DNA of 64,000 nt from Acetobacter orientalis (lineage in GTDB: Bacteria; Pseudomonadota; Alphaproteobacteria; Acetobacterales; Acetobacteraceae). Shown piece by piece: positions 19,567 through 28,388 of this stretch. Within the stretch, counting starts at the first letter, position 1; every line of letters begins with the position of its first letter. The stretch is taken from positions 44,405-108,404 of the forward strand of contig NZ_BAMX01000055.1 in NCBI RefSeq assembly GCF_000963965.1, in the 5' to 3' direction. A program made the translations under genes and the position numbers. The notes below the pieces were generated by a model. That model was not told the origin of the DNA and ran no database searches. It saw only the letters and a program-made list of their open reading frames with translations.

Positions 19567-19968
19567 TTAGACGAAACGCCCCGGCGCGCCGCGCTGAAGC
19601 ACCTCAATTTTATAACCATCGGGGTCGGTCAGGAAGAAAAATGTGCCAATAACGCGGCCATTATTTTCCAGGGTTTTAACGGGGGTAAGTGTGAGCCCCT
19701 CTTTGTGCAGGCGGGCATGTTCTGCTGCTGCATCTTCTACAGAAACAGCAAGGTGGCCGTAGCCATTGCCTAGGTCGTAAGGCTCTGTGCGGCCGTGGTT
19801 AATGGTCAGTTCCAGCTCAAAGGTCTGCTCTGCATTGGCCAGATAAATAAGGGTGAAACTGTCAAACACCACTTTATCAACCGGCTTTAACCCCAAAGCA
19901 ATTTGGTAAAATGCGACAGAACGTGCCTCATCCAGCACACGGAGCATGGAATGGATCATTTTTGCCAC
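19567..19968 (-). CDS. gloA: Lactoylglutathione lyase (glyoxalase I)
   Basis: Detoxifies methylglyoxal with glutathione in the cytoplasm. Single vicinal-oxygen-chelate domain pair in 133 residues; the four metal ligands appear as His in IHSMLRV, Glu in ELELTIN, His in YGHLAVSV and Glu in YKIEVLQR, with DPDGYKIE near the end. The first codons MAKMIHSM match the family start. It stands alone between dapF and a divergent porin gene. Confidence 0.94.
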   Translation of the reverse strand: MAKMIHSMLRVLDEARSVAFYQIALGLKPVDKVVFDSFTLIYLANAEQTFELELTINHGRTEPYDLGNGYGHLAVSVEDAAAEHARLHKEGLTLTPVKTLENNGRVIGTFFFLTDPDGYKIEVLQRGAPGRFV

Positions 19969-20124
19969 AGTTAAGTTCCTTTGTGTGAATGATTTCTTGA
20001 CTGTTCATAGTGCACACACACACTTTCATGAAATTATTTTTTAAATAATGTGCTCTTTACGCACAGGGGCAAGAAATGGTTTGTGATTAAATAAATCACT
20101 CCTGCCCGGATTATCTAAAAAACC

Positions 20125-22020
20125 ATGCTTTTTTTTCGTTCCATGTCTGGTTCGACTTTGCGCCGCGTGCGCGCAGCCCTGTTTGTCGGAACTGTTCTGA
20201 CAACTGCCAGCTTGCCTTATGCCCTAAGCAGCATGGCTCACGCAGCAGCAGATGATAGCGCGTCTTTGGACATGCTGGAAAAACAGATGGCCCGCATTCA
20301 GGCCCAGCAGATGGAATTGCAAAAAACGCTGGTTGGCATGCAAAAACAAATTGCAGCCCACCGTGCGGCCTTAGCCCATAACGGTAAGGGCGGCAGCCTG
20401 CACCACGCAGGCACGGCGCATACCCAGCCCGAACCGGAAGATAGCAGCGAGTGGGCCGAGCACGAACCCCCACACGGTAGCCACACGGCTACAGCCATGA
20501 ACACCCGTGCGCCCCACCACGCCGCCGGGCCAGACGCACAGCCGGTTTTTTCTGGGATTGATGACAAACCCGACGTAGAGGCCGTTATTGGCCACCGGGC
20601 TGAAGATATTATTTCGCACTTGGCAGAAAACGGCGTTGGCCCCCACCCGCGTGAAACCGTGGGCGCGCAGGCCGCTGGCGCACTGGGCGACCACGGGGTG
20701 TTTCATATGGGGCCGGTCAGCCTCATTTTGGGTGGTTTTTTAGATGCCTCAACCGTGCTGGAAAACCGGCACGTGCCCTCTGGCACCTTTAACTACTGGC
20801 AGGCCATGCCATACCCCAACGAGTCGCGCTACCACACCAACAACTTTGAGGGCAGCGCACGGTACAGCCGTATATCGCTTATGGCACGCGGCAATGTTGA
20901 TGCACACTCAACCATTTCTGGCTTTTATGAAATGGACTTTGGGGCCGGTGCCGCCACAACAGATGCGTATGAAAGCAACAGCTACGCCTTTCGTATGCGC
21001 CAGTTGTATCTGGCGTACGATAACAGCGACATAAACTTTCATTTTCTAGCAGGCCAAGCCTGGACCATGCTTACACCGGGCCGCATTGGCATTATTCCAC
21101 GCCAAGAAAGCCTGCCTGAAACCATCGAATCTTCTATGCTGGCAGGCCAGACATGGGCACGCCAGCTCCAGTTTAGGTTTGTGCAAGACTTCTTTAAGCA
21201 CCGGCTATGGCTGGGCTTGTCTATTGAAAACCCTCAAACTCTGTATGACACCACAGGCTTCACTAACAATAGTGGCACGGTGCAACTGCCTAATGGTAAA
21301 ATTGCGACCATCAGCAGTAACGGCACAGGGCTAACGAACGATGCCCCGTTCTCTAACGAAATTGCGCCAGACATTATTGGCAAAGTGGCGTGGGACCCGT
21401 CTTGGGGCCATTACGAGGCCGAGGGTATTTTGCACTTCCCGCATGACCGTGTTTCCAGCCTTGGGGCTGGCCACAACAACACGGCCATAGCGGGCGGCGG
21501 CGGTGGCTCTATGGTGCTGCCCGTTATACCGCAAAAAGTTGAGGTGCGCTTAGCCGGGTTGGCTGGCGTGGGTATTGGCCGCTACGGCTCCGTGCTGCTG
21601 CCAGATGCCACACTCAAAACCAATGGTGAGCCTGCCCCGATTCCCTCCGTACAGGCAACGGGTGGTATTATTGCCCACCCCAACCAGCGCATAGATGTGT
21701 ATGGCTATTTTGGTTACCAAGCCGCAGGCCGCCGTTATTCTAATTATGGAGAGGGTGCTTACGGCTACGGCAACCCCGCCTATTCCAACCTTGGCTGTGG
21801 TATTGAATTGTCTGACTTAGGCTGTACCGCAAACACCCGCAGCGTGATGGAAGCAACCATTGGCGCATGGTACCGTTTTTTCAAAGGAAAATACGGTACA
21901 GTTGAGGCTGGAGCACAGCTTGCCTACTCCCGCAGAGACGCTTGGAAGGGCCAAGGCGGTGGGCCAGATACAAGTATGAGTCAGATATTTCTGGACTTCC
22001 GCTATCTCCCGTTCCAGTAA
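20125..22020 (+). CDS. DcaP-like outer membrane porin
   Basis: Outer-membrane beta-barrel of about 630 residues. Signal peptide (residues about 10-40, ending SSMAHAAA), then a coiled coil (LDMLEKQMARIQAQQMELQK) expected to trimerise in the periplasm, then about 60 residues of low complexity with roughly a dozen His, then a barrel beginning near residue 195 (LILGGFLDASTVLE) and closing on FRYLPFQ with a terminal aromatic side. Similar to DcaP-type trimeric channels; substrate unknown. ATG at 20125 or 20143 could be the start; neither has a strong ribosome site. A second, different porin lies near 49 kb. Confidence 0.82.
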   Translation: MLFFRSMSGSTLRRVRAALFVGTVLTTASLPYALSSMAHAAADDSASLDMLEKQMARIQAQQMELQKTLVGMQKQIAAHRAALAHNGKGGSLHHAGTAHTQPEPEDSSEWAEHEPPHGSHTATAMNTRAPHHAAGPDAQPVFSGIDDKPDVEAVIGHRAEDIISHLAENGVGPHPRETVGAQAAGALGDHGVFHMGPVSLILGGFLDASTVLENRHVPSGTFNYWQAMPYPNESRYHTNNFEGSARYSRISLMARGNVDAHSTISGFYEMDFGAGAATTDAYESNSYAFRMRQLYLAYDNSDINFHFLAGQAWTMLTPGRIGIIPRQESLPETIESSMLAGQTWARQLQFRFVQDFFKHRLWLGLSIENPQTLYDTTGFTNNSGTVQLPNGKIATISSNGTGLTNDAPFSNEIAPDIIGKVAWDPSWGHYEAEGILHFPHDRVSSLGAGHNNTAIAGGGGGSMVLPVIPQKVEVRLAGLAGVGIGRYGSVLLPDATLKTNGEPAPIPSVQATGGIIAHPNQRIDVYGYFGYQAAGRRYSNYGEGAYGYGNPAYSNLGCGIELSDLGCTANTRSVMEATIGAWYRFFKGKYGTVEAGAQLAYSRRDAWKGQGGGPDTSMSQIFLDFRYLPFQ

Positions 22021-22062
22021 CAGGGCACGCTTTGTCAAAAGCACGTTGGGCAAAAGTTCTCC

Positions 22063-22085
22063 GGCCAGACCTCTGGCCTTTCTAA
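22063..22085 (+). terminator. Possible terminator of the DcaP-like porin gene
   Basis: GGCCAG at 22063-22068 pairs with CTGGCC at 22073-22078 and is followed by a short T-rich run TTTCT. Weak tail, so only tentative. Confidence 0.35.
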
Positions 22086-22134
22086 CGGGGAACCTTTATC
22101 CCCACCTTATTCTTGTTGCCTGGACCAAAAGTTG

Positions 22135-23976
22135 ATGCCTTTTCAAAACGCCCCCGCCTCTCTCGCGAGCGCTCTTGCCGCTCGTGGGTACGATTCCGCA
22201 ACCCCTGTTCAGGCCGCTGTCATAGCGCCTGAAGCCGAGGGGCGGGACCTGCTGGTTTCTGCCCGCACGGGCTCTGGTAAAACCGTTGCCTTCGGTCTTG
22301 CCATGGCCAGTACCCTGCTTGAAGACAATGGCCGCTGCCCGCTACCCGGCGCACCGCTGGCCCTTGTTATTGCCCCTACCCGTGAGCTTGCCCTGCAAGT
22401 GCGTAACGAGCTTGAATGGCTTTACGGCCAGACTGGCGCGCGCATTGTGTCTTGCGTGGGCGGTATGGAACCCCGCAAAGAAGCCCGTGCCCTGTCTGCC
22501 GGTTGCCACATTGTTGTGGGTACACCCGGCCGCCTGTGCGACCATCTGTCTCGTGGGCAGTTAAACCTGTCTAACCTGCGTGCCGTTGTGCTGGACGAAG
22601 CCGACGAAATGCTGGATCTTGGCTTTAGAGATGAGCTGGAAACCCTGCTCAAAGCTATGCCGGACACACGCCGCACGCTGCTGTTTTCTGCCACCATTGC
22701 GCGTGACATTGCAGCCCTTGCCCGCCGCTACCAAAACGATGCCTTGCGCATTGACACCCAGACCGGCAGCGCCCCCCACAGCGACATTAGCTACCGCGCC
22801 ATCTTGACCGACCAAGGTGATATGGCTGGCACTATTGTTAACGTGCTCCGCCTTATCGAGTCGCAAACCGCTATTGTGTTCTGCCACACGCGTGAAGCAG
22901 TGCGGCAGTTGCAGGCTATCTTGACCGAGCGCGGGTTCTCCTCTGTCGCTATTTCAGGTGACCTTGGGCAAAATGAGCGTAGCCGCGCCATTGAAAGCCT
23001 GCGCCACGGGCAAGCCCGCGTGTGCGTTGCCACAGACGTTGCGGCACGCGGTATTGATATTCCAGACCTTGGGCTGGTTATCCATGCAAGCCTGCCGTCT
23101 AACCCGGCAACACTGTTGCACCGCTCTGGCCGTACTGGCCGTGCTGGCCGCAAAGGCACATGCGTGCTGTTGGTGCCACAAAGCCGCCGCCGCTTGGCAG
23201 AGCGCCTGCTTGAAGCCGCCAAGGTAGAAGCCGAATGGAGTGGCGCCCCCACCCCAGAAGCCATTGCCACAGCCGATGCAGAGCGCCTGCTTGCTTCTCC
23301 CGCACTGAATGTAGACGTGCCAGAAGCGGGTGAAACACACGACCTGATTGCCAAGCTGGCAGAAAGCCACTCTGCCCAGCAGTTGGCCGCAGCACTTATT
23401 TCTATGTGGCGCGAAAGCCTGCCAACACCAGCCAGCGTACGTGTGCTCTCCCCCGGCTCGGTGAAAAAAACGCGCGAAAGAACCCGCGATGGTGACCGCC
23501 CAGAGCGTGGCGAACGCGGTGAGCGTGCAGAACGTGGCCCGCGTGAAGCTGGCTCTTGGTTCCGCCTGTCTGTTGGCCGCGAAGACCGCGCAGACCCTAA
23601 ATGGCTTGTGCCTATGCTGTGCCGCTTGGGTGGCATTAAAAAGCAGGACATTGGGGCCATTCGTATCCAGCCAGACCACACACTGGTTGAAATTGCACAA
23701 GATAAAGCCGAACGCTTCCAGTCTTGTGCAGCCGCGACAGACCCAGACGAAATTAAAGTAGAACCCGCTGAAGCCCCCCGTCAGGGCGGCGGTGGTGGCG
23801 GCTACCGCGGCAAGCCCGCTGGTGGCGGTGGCGGCCGTGATCGTGATCGTGATCGTGATCGTGATCGTGATCGTGATCGTGACGGCAAGCGCCCACCCCG
23901 TAAAGGCGGCGGCGGCGGTTTTGGTGGCGGTGGTGGCAAACCAGCCTCCTCCTCCCGCAAGCGCAAAAGCTTCTAA
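22135..23976 (+). CDS. DEAD-box RNA helicase (DeaD/CsdA-like)
   Basis: ATP-dependent RNA helicase for ribosome assembly or mRNA turnover. Motifs in order: Q-motif region DSATPVQAAVI, I ARTGSGKT, Ia APTREL, II VLDEADEML, III SAT, V ATDVAARGIDIPDL, VI HRSGRTGRAG. A DbpA-type RNA-binding fold follows (residues about 465-540, SWFRLSVGREDRADPKW). The tail is Gly-rich with eight Arg-Asp dipeptides, resembling disordered RNA-binding tails. TTG directly precedes the ATG; the ATG at 22135 is preferred. A strong terminator follows. Confidence 0.93.
   Translation: MPFQNAPASLASALAARGYDSATPVQAAVIAPEAEGRDLLVSARTGSGKTVAFGLAMASTLLEDNGRCPLPGAPLALVIAPTRELALQVRNELEWLYGQTGARIVSCVGGMEPRKEARALSAGCHIVVGTPGRLCDHLSRGQLNLSNLRAVVLDEADEMLDLGFRDELETLLKAMPDTRRTLLFSATIARDIAALARRYQNDALRIDTQTGSAPHSDISYRAILTDQGDMAGTIVNVLRLIESQTAIVFCHTREAVRQLQAILTERGFSSVAISGDLGQNERSRAIESLRHGQARVCVATDVAARGIDIPDLGLVIHASLPSNPATLLHRSGRTGRAGRKGTCVLLVPQSRRRLAERLLEAAKVEAEWSGAPTPEAIATADAERLLASPALNVDVPEAGETHDLIAKLAESHSAQQLAAALISMWRESLPTPASVRVLSPGSVKKTRERTRDGDRPERGERGERAERGPREAGSWFRLSVGREDRADPKWLVPMLCRLGGIKKQDIGAIRIQPDHTLVEIAQDKAERFQSCAAATDPDEIKVEPAEAPRQGGGGGGYRGKPAGGGGGRDRDRDRDRDRDRDRDGKRPPRKGGGGGFGGGGGKPASSSRKRKSF
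23836..23883 (+). repeat. In-frame hexanucleotide repeat (CGTGAT)n
   Basis: Seven perfect CGTGAT units and one CGTGAC, coding for (Arg-Asp)8 in the helicase tail. The unit is six bases, so gain or loss of copies keeps the frame and only changes tail length. Confidence 0.95.
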
Positions 23977-23990
23977 GCTTTCTACAAAAA

Positions 23991-24020
23991 AGGCCCCTCT
24001 GTGTAAGAGGGGCCTTTTTT
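23991..24020 (+). terminator. Intrinsic terminator after helicase
   Basis: AGGCCCCTCT at 23991-24000 pairs perfectly with AGAGGGGCCT at 24006-24015, followed by T residues; A-rich upstream, so it could also serve the minus-strand gene that ends at 24089. Confidence 0.92.
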
Positions 24021-24088
24021 ATGCGGCGCAGTTTACAAAACCCGAAAGGGCCAAAGCCTAAAAGGCCCAGCCCCTTTCGGGCAGCACA

Positions 24089-24835
24089 TTACAGATGCGG
24101 GAAGCTGGTTGCCTGATTAACGGCATTTTTGGCGTTATCGCCAGTGCTCGTCCATTTTTTCTGGGCAGAGTTCAGCTTATCCTGCCATTTTTGGCGGGTA
24201 GCCTCATCGGCATTTTTCCATTTATCAGACAGATTTTTTTCAGCGTTCTGGGCTTTGTTTTGCCATTTCTGGCGTGTGGCTTCGTCAGCATTGTTCCACT
24301 TCTCTTGCGCACTTTTTTTGGTGCTGTTCAGCTTATCCTGCCACTTCTGGCGGGTCGCTTCATCAGCGTTATTCCATTTTTCTTCTGCGCTTTTCTTGGT
24401 GCTGTTTATTTTGTCCTGCCATTTCTGGCGGGTTGCTTCGTCAGCATTGTTCCATTTTTCTTGCGCGTTTTTGCCAAGGTTTTTTACGCTATCACGGTCA
24501 GCCTCAAGCCGCTTACGGGTGGCTTCGTCTGTGTTAGCCCATTTATCTTTGGCGCTTTTTTCAGCGTTAGTGAGCTTGTCTTGCCATTTCTGGCGTGTTT
24601 CTGAGCCAGAGTTTTCCCATTTATCGCGGGCGTTTTTGCCTGCATTTTTCAGGCCAGAAGACAATTGGTCTGCATCATTCTTGACAGCATTCCGGGTATT
24701 GGCCCACCCCTGTTGCGCCTGCTCTTGTGCGCAGGCAGCCGCCGTGGCGCAAGGTTCTGCCTGTGCTACGGTAGCAGACAGCAAAAGAGTTGCGAGGGGT
24801 AATCCCACCATGGAAATTTTTTGAATGAAGCGCAT
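24089..24835 (-). CDS. Secreted Trp/Lys-rich helical repeat protein
   Basis: 248-residue protein with a clear signal peptide (MRFIQKISMVGLPLATLLL to AQA, cleavage near residue 26). Two Cys in the mature N-terminus (CATAAAC). Residues 70-228 are six tandem repeats, mostly 26 residues, of the type EKWNNADEATRQKWQDKLNS. Lys-Trp pairs recur alternately 11 and 15 residues apart, so the Trp would fall on one helix face. Very polar and charged otherwise, no hydrophobic core, reminiscent of LEA-type or apolipoprotein-like helices. Function unknown; periplasmic or secreted by inference. The start has AAGGA seven bases upstream. A related repeat protein lies at 28637-29128. Confidence 0.85.
   Translation of the reverse strand: MRFIQKISMVGLPLATLLLSATVAQAEPCATAAACAQEQAQQGWANTRNAVKNDADQLSSGLKNAGKNARDKWENSGSETRQKWQDKLTNAEKSAKDKWANTDEATRKRLEADRDSVKNLGKNAQEKWNNADEATRQKWQDKINSTKKSAEEKWNNADEATRQKWQDKLNSTKKSAQEKWNNADEATRQKWQNKAQNAEKNLSDKWKNADEATRQKWQDKLNSAQKKWTSTGDNAKNAVNQATSFPHL
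24152..24628 (-). repeat. 78-base tandem coding repeats
   Basis: DNA encoding the six repeats of the preceding protein; period 78 bases in five units, 87 in one. Units 3 to 5 are nearly identical at the protein level, pointing to recent duplication. Confidence 0.85.
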
Positions 24836-24989
24836 TAATAATCCTTTCCTGTGCCCTGTTCAAAACTTAGGGCAACGGTGTTTTATTAATCATGCAAATT
24901 TGTCAAAAAAAGAGCCAGAACCCTAACGTAACGCGTGCAATGCAACACAAGCATGTCTGATTTATTATATCTTTGGACGGGAATACTTC

Positions 24990-26576
24990 ATGTTGGGCTT
25001 TTCTCTACTCTCTCATAGTGCAGCTTGTGCCACACTTACCCGTACTATGCGGCAGGGTGCGTTGGCTTTTTCTGTTGTGTTGAGCCTTTCTGCCGCCCCG
25101 CTAGGGGCCAGAGCAGAACCTGCCGCGCAGCAAAAGCCCCCAACCAAACCAGAGACCAACACCACCCCTAGCCCGGTTTTTCAAGGCGCTGCGGCTCTTT
25201 TGCCAGAGGATAGCATAACCCACCACAGCGCACCGTTTAACGGCCACAAACTGGCCTACACAGCCCACACAGGTACGCTCACACTGCGAGATGACGCAGG
25301 CAAGCCCACAGCCCGCATGTTTTATGTGGCTTACACCCAAGATGGTGCAAACCCAGCACGCCGCCCCGTGTCTTTCTTTTTTAATGGTGGCCCCGGTGCG
25401 GGCACGGCTTACCTGCACCTTGGGGCGGCTGGCCCTACGGCACTCTCTTTTCCCGCAGGGAACCCAACAGATGGCGCCAACGCCAAACTAGGCCCCAACC
25501 CAGATAGCTGGCTACCCCAAACCGATATGGTGTTTATAGATGCACCGGGCACGGGCTGGTCTGTACCAACAGATGAAAAAACAGCCGAAAAAACTTTTTA
25601 CGGTATAAAGCCAGATGCCAAAGCCTTTGCAAAAACCATTCAGCTTTGGGCCAGCACAAACAAACGCCTGACATCACCCCGTTATTTGGTGGGGGAAAGC
25701 TACGGCGGCATTCGCGCTATAGAAGTGGCAGATGCACTGGCAAAACAACAAAACCTTATGGTGAATGGGCTTATTCTTATCTCACCAGCATTAGACATGA
25801 GTTTGCTCGACTCAACAGCCAACCCTTTGGCCACAGCACTTGTTTTGCCGTCGTTTGAGGCATCGCGTTTGGCCTTACAACATAAATTGGTGCCAGAAAC
25901 CGCCGCCCACCAACTTGATGAGGCCTACCATTATGCACTTGGCCCGTACCTAAGCACATTGGTTAATACCCCCCCTACCGGAGAGGCCGCCAAGGCTTTC
26001 TATACCGAAGTAGCAGACCATACCGGCTTACCGCTTGATGTCATTTCTAAAGAACGCGGTGCCCCCCAAGCCGATGCCCACGATGTACGCAGCCGCGATG
26101 GACGGCTTTACACCCTTTACGACGGCACCCTCTCTATTGCTGACCCCTACCCAGAAGGCATTGACAATAGCGACAGCCCAGACCCCACGCTGGCTGGTTT
26201 TGGACGTGCTTACGGAAGTAATTTTGAATATTACGCTGCTACAGAGCTTAATTTTAAAACAGACCTTTCTTACAAACTCCTGAATATGAAGGTTAATGCC
26301 GCGTGGGATTTTAGAGGGAATGATGAACCCGTAGCCCACCAAATTCCTACCCTGCGCCGCCTGCTTGCCCTCAACCCAACCCTACGCGTGTTTATTGCCA
26401 ATGGGTATTATGACCTTGTATGCCCCTTTGCCAGCACACGCTGGGTTGTGGAGCATATTCCGGTAGGGCATAACCGTATTGGGCTACATACCTACCCCGG
26501 CGGGCATATGCTTTACACACGCCCAGACACCAGAGCGGCTCTTGCCCGTGATGTACAAGCATTTTTAACACCGTAA
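24990..26576 (+). CDS. S10 family serine carboxypeptidase
   Basis: Exported peptidase removing C-terminal residues, a family most active at acid pH. Signal peptide near residues 20-42 (ALAFSVVLSLSAAPLGARA). Catalytic triad visible: Ser in VGESYGGIRA, Asp in NGYYDLVCPF, His in YPGGHMLYT; the oxyanion motif is FFFNGGPGAGT. 528 residues, typical of bacterial members. ATG at 24990 has a GGGA nine bases upstream; ATG at 25047 would give a more ordinary signal peptide length. The acid preference of the family would fit an organism that acidifies its surroundings. Confidence 0.9.
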   Translation: MLGFSLLSHSAACATLTRTMRQGALAFSVVLSLSAAPLGARAEPAAQQKPPTKPETNTTPSPVFQGAAALLPEDSITHHSAPFNGHKLAYTAHTGTLTLRDDAGKPTARMFYVAYTQDGANPARRPVSFFFNGGPGAGTAYLHLGAAGPTALSFPAGNPTDGANAKLGPNPDSWLPQTDMVFIDAPGTGWSVPTDEKTAEKTFYGIKPDAKAFAKTIQLWASTNKRLTSPRYLVGESYGGIRAIEVADALAKQQNLMVNGLILISPALDMSLLDSTANPLATALVLPSFEASRLALQHKLVPETAAHQLDEAYHYALGPYLSTLVNTPPTGEAAKAFYTEVADHTGLPLDVISKERGAPQADAHDVRSRDGRLYTLYDGTLSIADPYPEGIDNSDSPDPTLAGFGRAYGSNFEYYAATELNFKTDLSYKLLNMKVNAAWDFRGNDEPVAHQIPTLRRLLALNPTLRVFIANGYYDLVCPFASTRWVVEHIPVGHNRIGLHTYPGGHMLYTRPDTRAALARDVQAFLTP

Positions 26577-26601
26577 GAAAATTTCCAGGAAAACTGTTGA
26601 G

Positions 26602-27105
26602 ATGGACACGCTCACTCACCTACCTGCCCTTACAACACAGCGCCTGCATATAAGGCCCTTACGGGTAACAGACGCGCAGGCTGTGCAGAGTATGACAAAC
26701 CACAGGGTTATTACTGAGTGTGTCCATTTTTTACCTACACCATTTGACCATACAGCGGCTTTAAAACTGCTTGAAAACCAAAAAAGTGGCCGTGACCTGT
26801 TTTGGGGGGCATGGTTAACCACAAGCTCTACCTTGGTGGCTATTATTGGTACGCATTTGCACGGCGCAACAGAGCTTGAAATTGGCTACTGGGTTAACCC
26901 TGTTTTTCAAAGGCAAGGCATTGCTCAAGAAGCGACATCAGCCCTGATACAGGCCCTTAGGCATAATTTTTCTGAACGGCAAATTATAGCCGAATGCCGC
27001 CCGGCCAATGTGCCCTCAAGCGCATTACTGCAAAAACTCGGCTTTACCCCAACACACCAAGATGGGCTAAGACCCGGCCGCAAAAAGTTTATTTTTAAAA
27101 ACTAA
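26602..27105 (+). CDS. GNAT family acetyltransferase (RimJ/RimL type)
   Basis: 167-residue N-acetyltransferase. The fold is seen in LTTQRLHIRPLRVTDAQAVQ, the acetyl-CoA motif A region YWVNPVFQRQGIAQEATSAL, and AECRPANVPSSALLQKLGF, all typical of the RimJ/RimL group. Substrate unknown. It lies 25 bases after the carboxypeptidase and probably shares its transcript, which ends at the terminator near 27.16 kb. Confidence 0.85.
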   Translation: MDTLTHLPALTTQRLHIRPLRVTDAQAVQSMTNHRVITECVHFLPTPFDHTAALKLLENQKSGRDLFWGAWLTTSSTLVAIIGTHLHGATELEIGYWVNPVFQRQGIAQEATSALIQALRHNFSERQIIAECRPANVPSSALLQKLGFTPTHQDGLRPGRKKFIFKN

Positions 27106-27150
27106 AATTAGTAATTTTTATAAGAGATTTTTACTATTTAAAACGCGACA

Positions 27151-27182
27151 AAAGCTCACCCCAAACTGTGGTGAGCTTTTTT
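27151..27182. terminator. Bidirectional intrinsic terminator
   Basis: AAAGCTCACC at 27151-27160 pairs with GGTGAGCTTT at 27170-27179, followed by T and preceded by A. Separates convergent GNAT and satP genes. Confidence 0.88.
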
Positions 27183-27203
27183 ATTGCCTTGTATTATACT
27201 CTT

Positions 27204-27800
27204 TTACGCCAAAGCAGGCTGCAAGGCCGGAGCATATGGCCCAACAGGTAAAACTGCATACTGAAACTGCTCTTCTAATATTTCTGCCGCTGCCAGATAA
27301 ATGGCAGAAAAGCCACAAAACAAGCCTTCATACCCGGCTAGGTGGGTAAGAGTTGGCTCACCCAACAAATCGCCTAAGCCCAACAGTAAAAACAGTAGAG
27401 TAAGAGAGGAGAAAATGATCTGGTGTACTTTTGTGGCCCGCAATGTGCCAAAAAACATGACCAGCGTAAAAAGACCCCATATGAGCAAATAGCTCCCCAT
27501 AAGTGCGGGAGTTGAAGGCTCACCCACACCAAAATGGGGCAAAGCAATAAGGGCGACAAGAGAAATCCAGAACGCACCGTAAGCGGTAAAGGCTGTCATG
27601 CCAAAGGTATTGCCCTTTTGGTATTCTAAAATACCCGCAATAACCTGCGCCGCCCCACCAAACACGAGGCCCATGCCCAAAATGGCAGACCCCATAGGCA
27701 CTAGCCCGGCATTGTGCAAATTAAGCAGCACCGTAGTCATACCAAAACCCATAAGCCCCAACGGGGCAGGATTAGCGAGAGAAGACGAAGTGTGTGCCAT
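27204..27800 (-). CDS. satP: Acetate/succinate uptake transporter
   Basis: Six-helix inner-membrane protein of the GPR1/FUN34/YaaH family, 198 residues. The family signature NPAPLGLMGFGMTTVLLN is at residues 10-27. E. coli SatP takes up acetate and succinate with protons. In an acetic acid bacterium it would support acetate re-use after ethanol is exhausted; that is inference. Single gene with its own upstream gap. Confidence 0.93.
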   Translation of the reverse strand: MAHTSSSLANPAPLGLMGFGMTTVLLNLHNAGLVPMGSAILGMGLVFGGAAQVIAGILEYQKGNTFGMTAFTAYGAFWISLVALIALPHFGVGEPSTPALMGSYLLIWGLFTLVMFFGTLRATKVHQIIFSSLTLLFLLLGLGDLLGEPTLTHLAGYEGLFCGFSAIYLAAAEILEEQFQYAVLPVGPYAPALQPALA

Positions 27801-27986
27801 GATGACCAGCTTCTGTTTTGTTGTTATGGATAAACCTTATACGAAAAGAGCATAAGTTCGTGCATGAATTCATTGTGCACGGCCATAACTTTTATTTTAC
27901 AAAATGCTGGTGCTTGCCGGTGCAAAGGTAACAGCCCGGCCCTCACGCCATGCGTGAGGCAGAAAAATAACCGTCTTAAACGAAAC

Positions 27987-28181
27987 TTAAGCCTGCTGAG
28001 ACACCAACTGTGGTGCAGAAGGAGCGTGTGCTGGTTGAGCTTTTACAACGGTGTGCCCATCACACAGCGCGTCTGGCTTTTCCCAAATATACAATAAAGT
28101 TTGGCGCCATGTATCTCTTACAGCTTCACGCCATTTATCATGCGGTGCAAAAGCTGAAGAAGCCGGGGTAAAACGGGGCAT
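27987..28181 (-). CDS. Small hypothetical protein (64 aa)
   Basis: No family recognised. Charged, Trp-containing centre (DKWREAVRDTWRQTLLYIWEKP) and an Ala/Pro-rich tail; no signal peptide. Supported by AGGA eight bases ahead of the ATG and by codon-like composition. An inverted repeat CCTCACGC/GCGTGAGG lies 25 bases beyond its stop. Divergent from the 25-residue gene at 28389. Confidence 0.5.
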   Translation of the reverse strand: MPRFTPASSAFAPHDKWREAVRDTWRQTLLYIWEKPDALCDGHTVVKAQPAHAPSAPQLVSQQA

Positions 28182-28388
28182 TTTCTTTATCCTACTCTTA
28201 CTGCCTTGGTGGGCCTTTTACTCTTATTTTGCGTTGTGTCGTGTGACGTTTCGATGAAACTTATAAACCGTGGAGTCGTCATGAAAATTGCCTTTTTCTG
28301 TCATGACCACGCCACAAAACTATATTTTTATAAAATAGAAATTTTTTGAATACTCGGTGTTCATAACAATAAAAAATAGGATAACACC

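Noticed and set aside
22791..23681. Long minus-strand frame of 296 codons opposite the helicase
   Set aside because: Lies fully within a DEAD-box gene with all motifs; composition (Arg/Ser-rich) is that of an antisense shadow.
24152..24628. Possible CRISPR-like array
   Set aside because: Repeats are contiguous coding units without spacers; the same holds for 28751-29014. No cas genes in the window.
24129..24824. Plus-strand frame of 231 codons opposite the repeat protein
   Set aside because: Regularity comes from the coding repeats on the minus strand; no signal or ribosome site, and the minus-strand protein has a signal peptide.
28281..28349. 22-codon plus-strand frame (MKIAFFCHDH start) with GGAG ahead
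   Set aside because: Very short, AT-rich, and lies in the divergent promoter region of two other small genes; no independent support.
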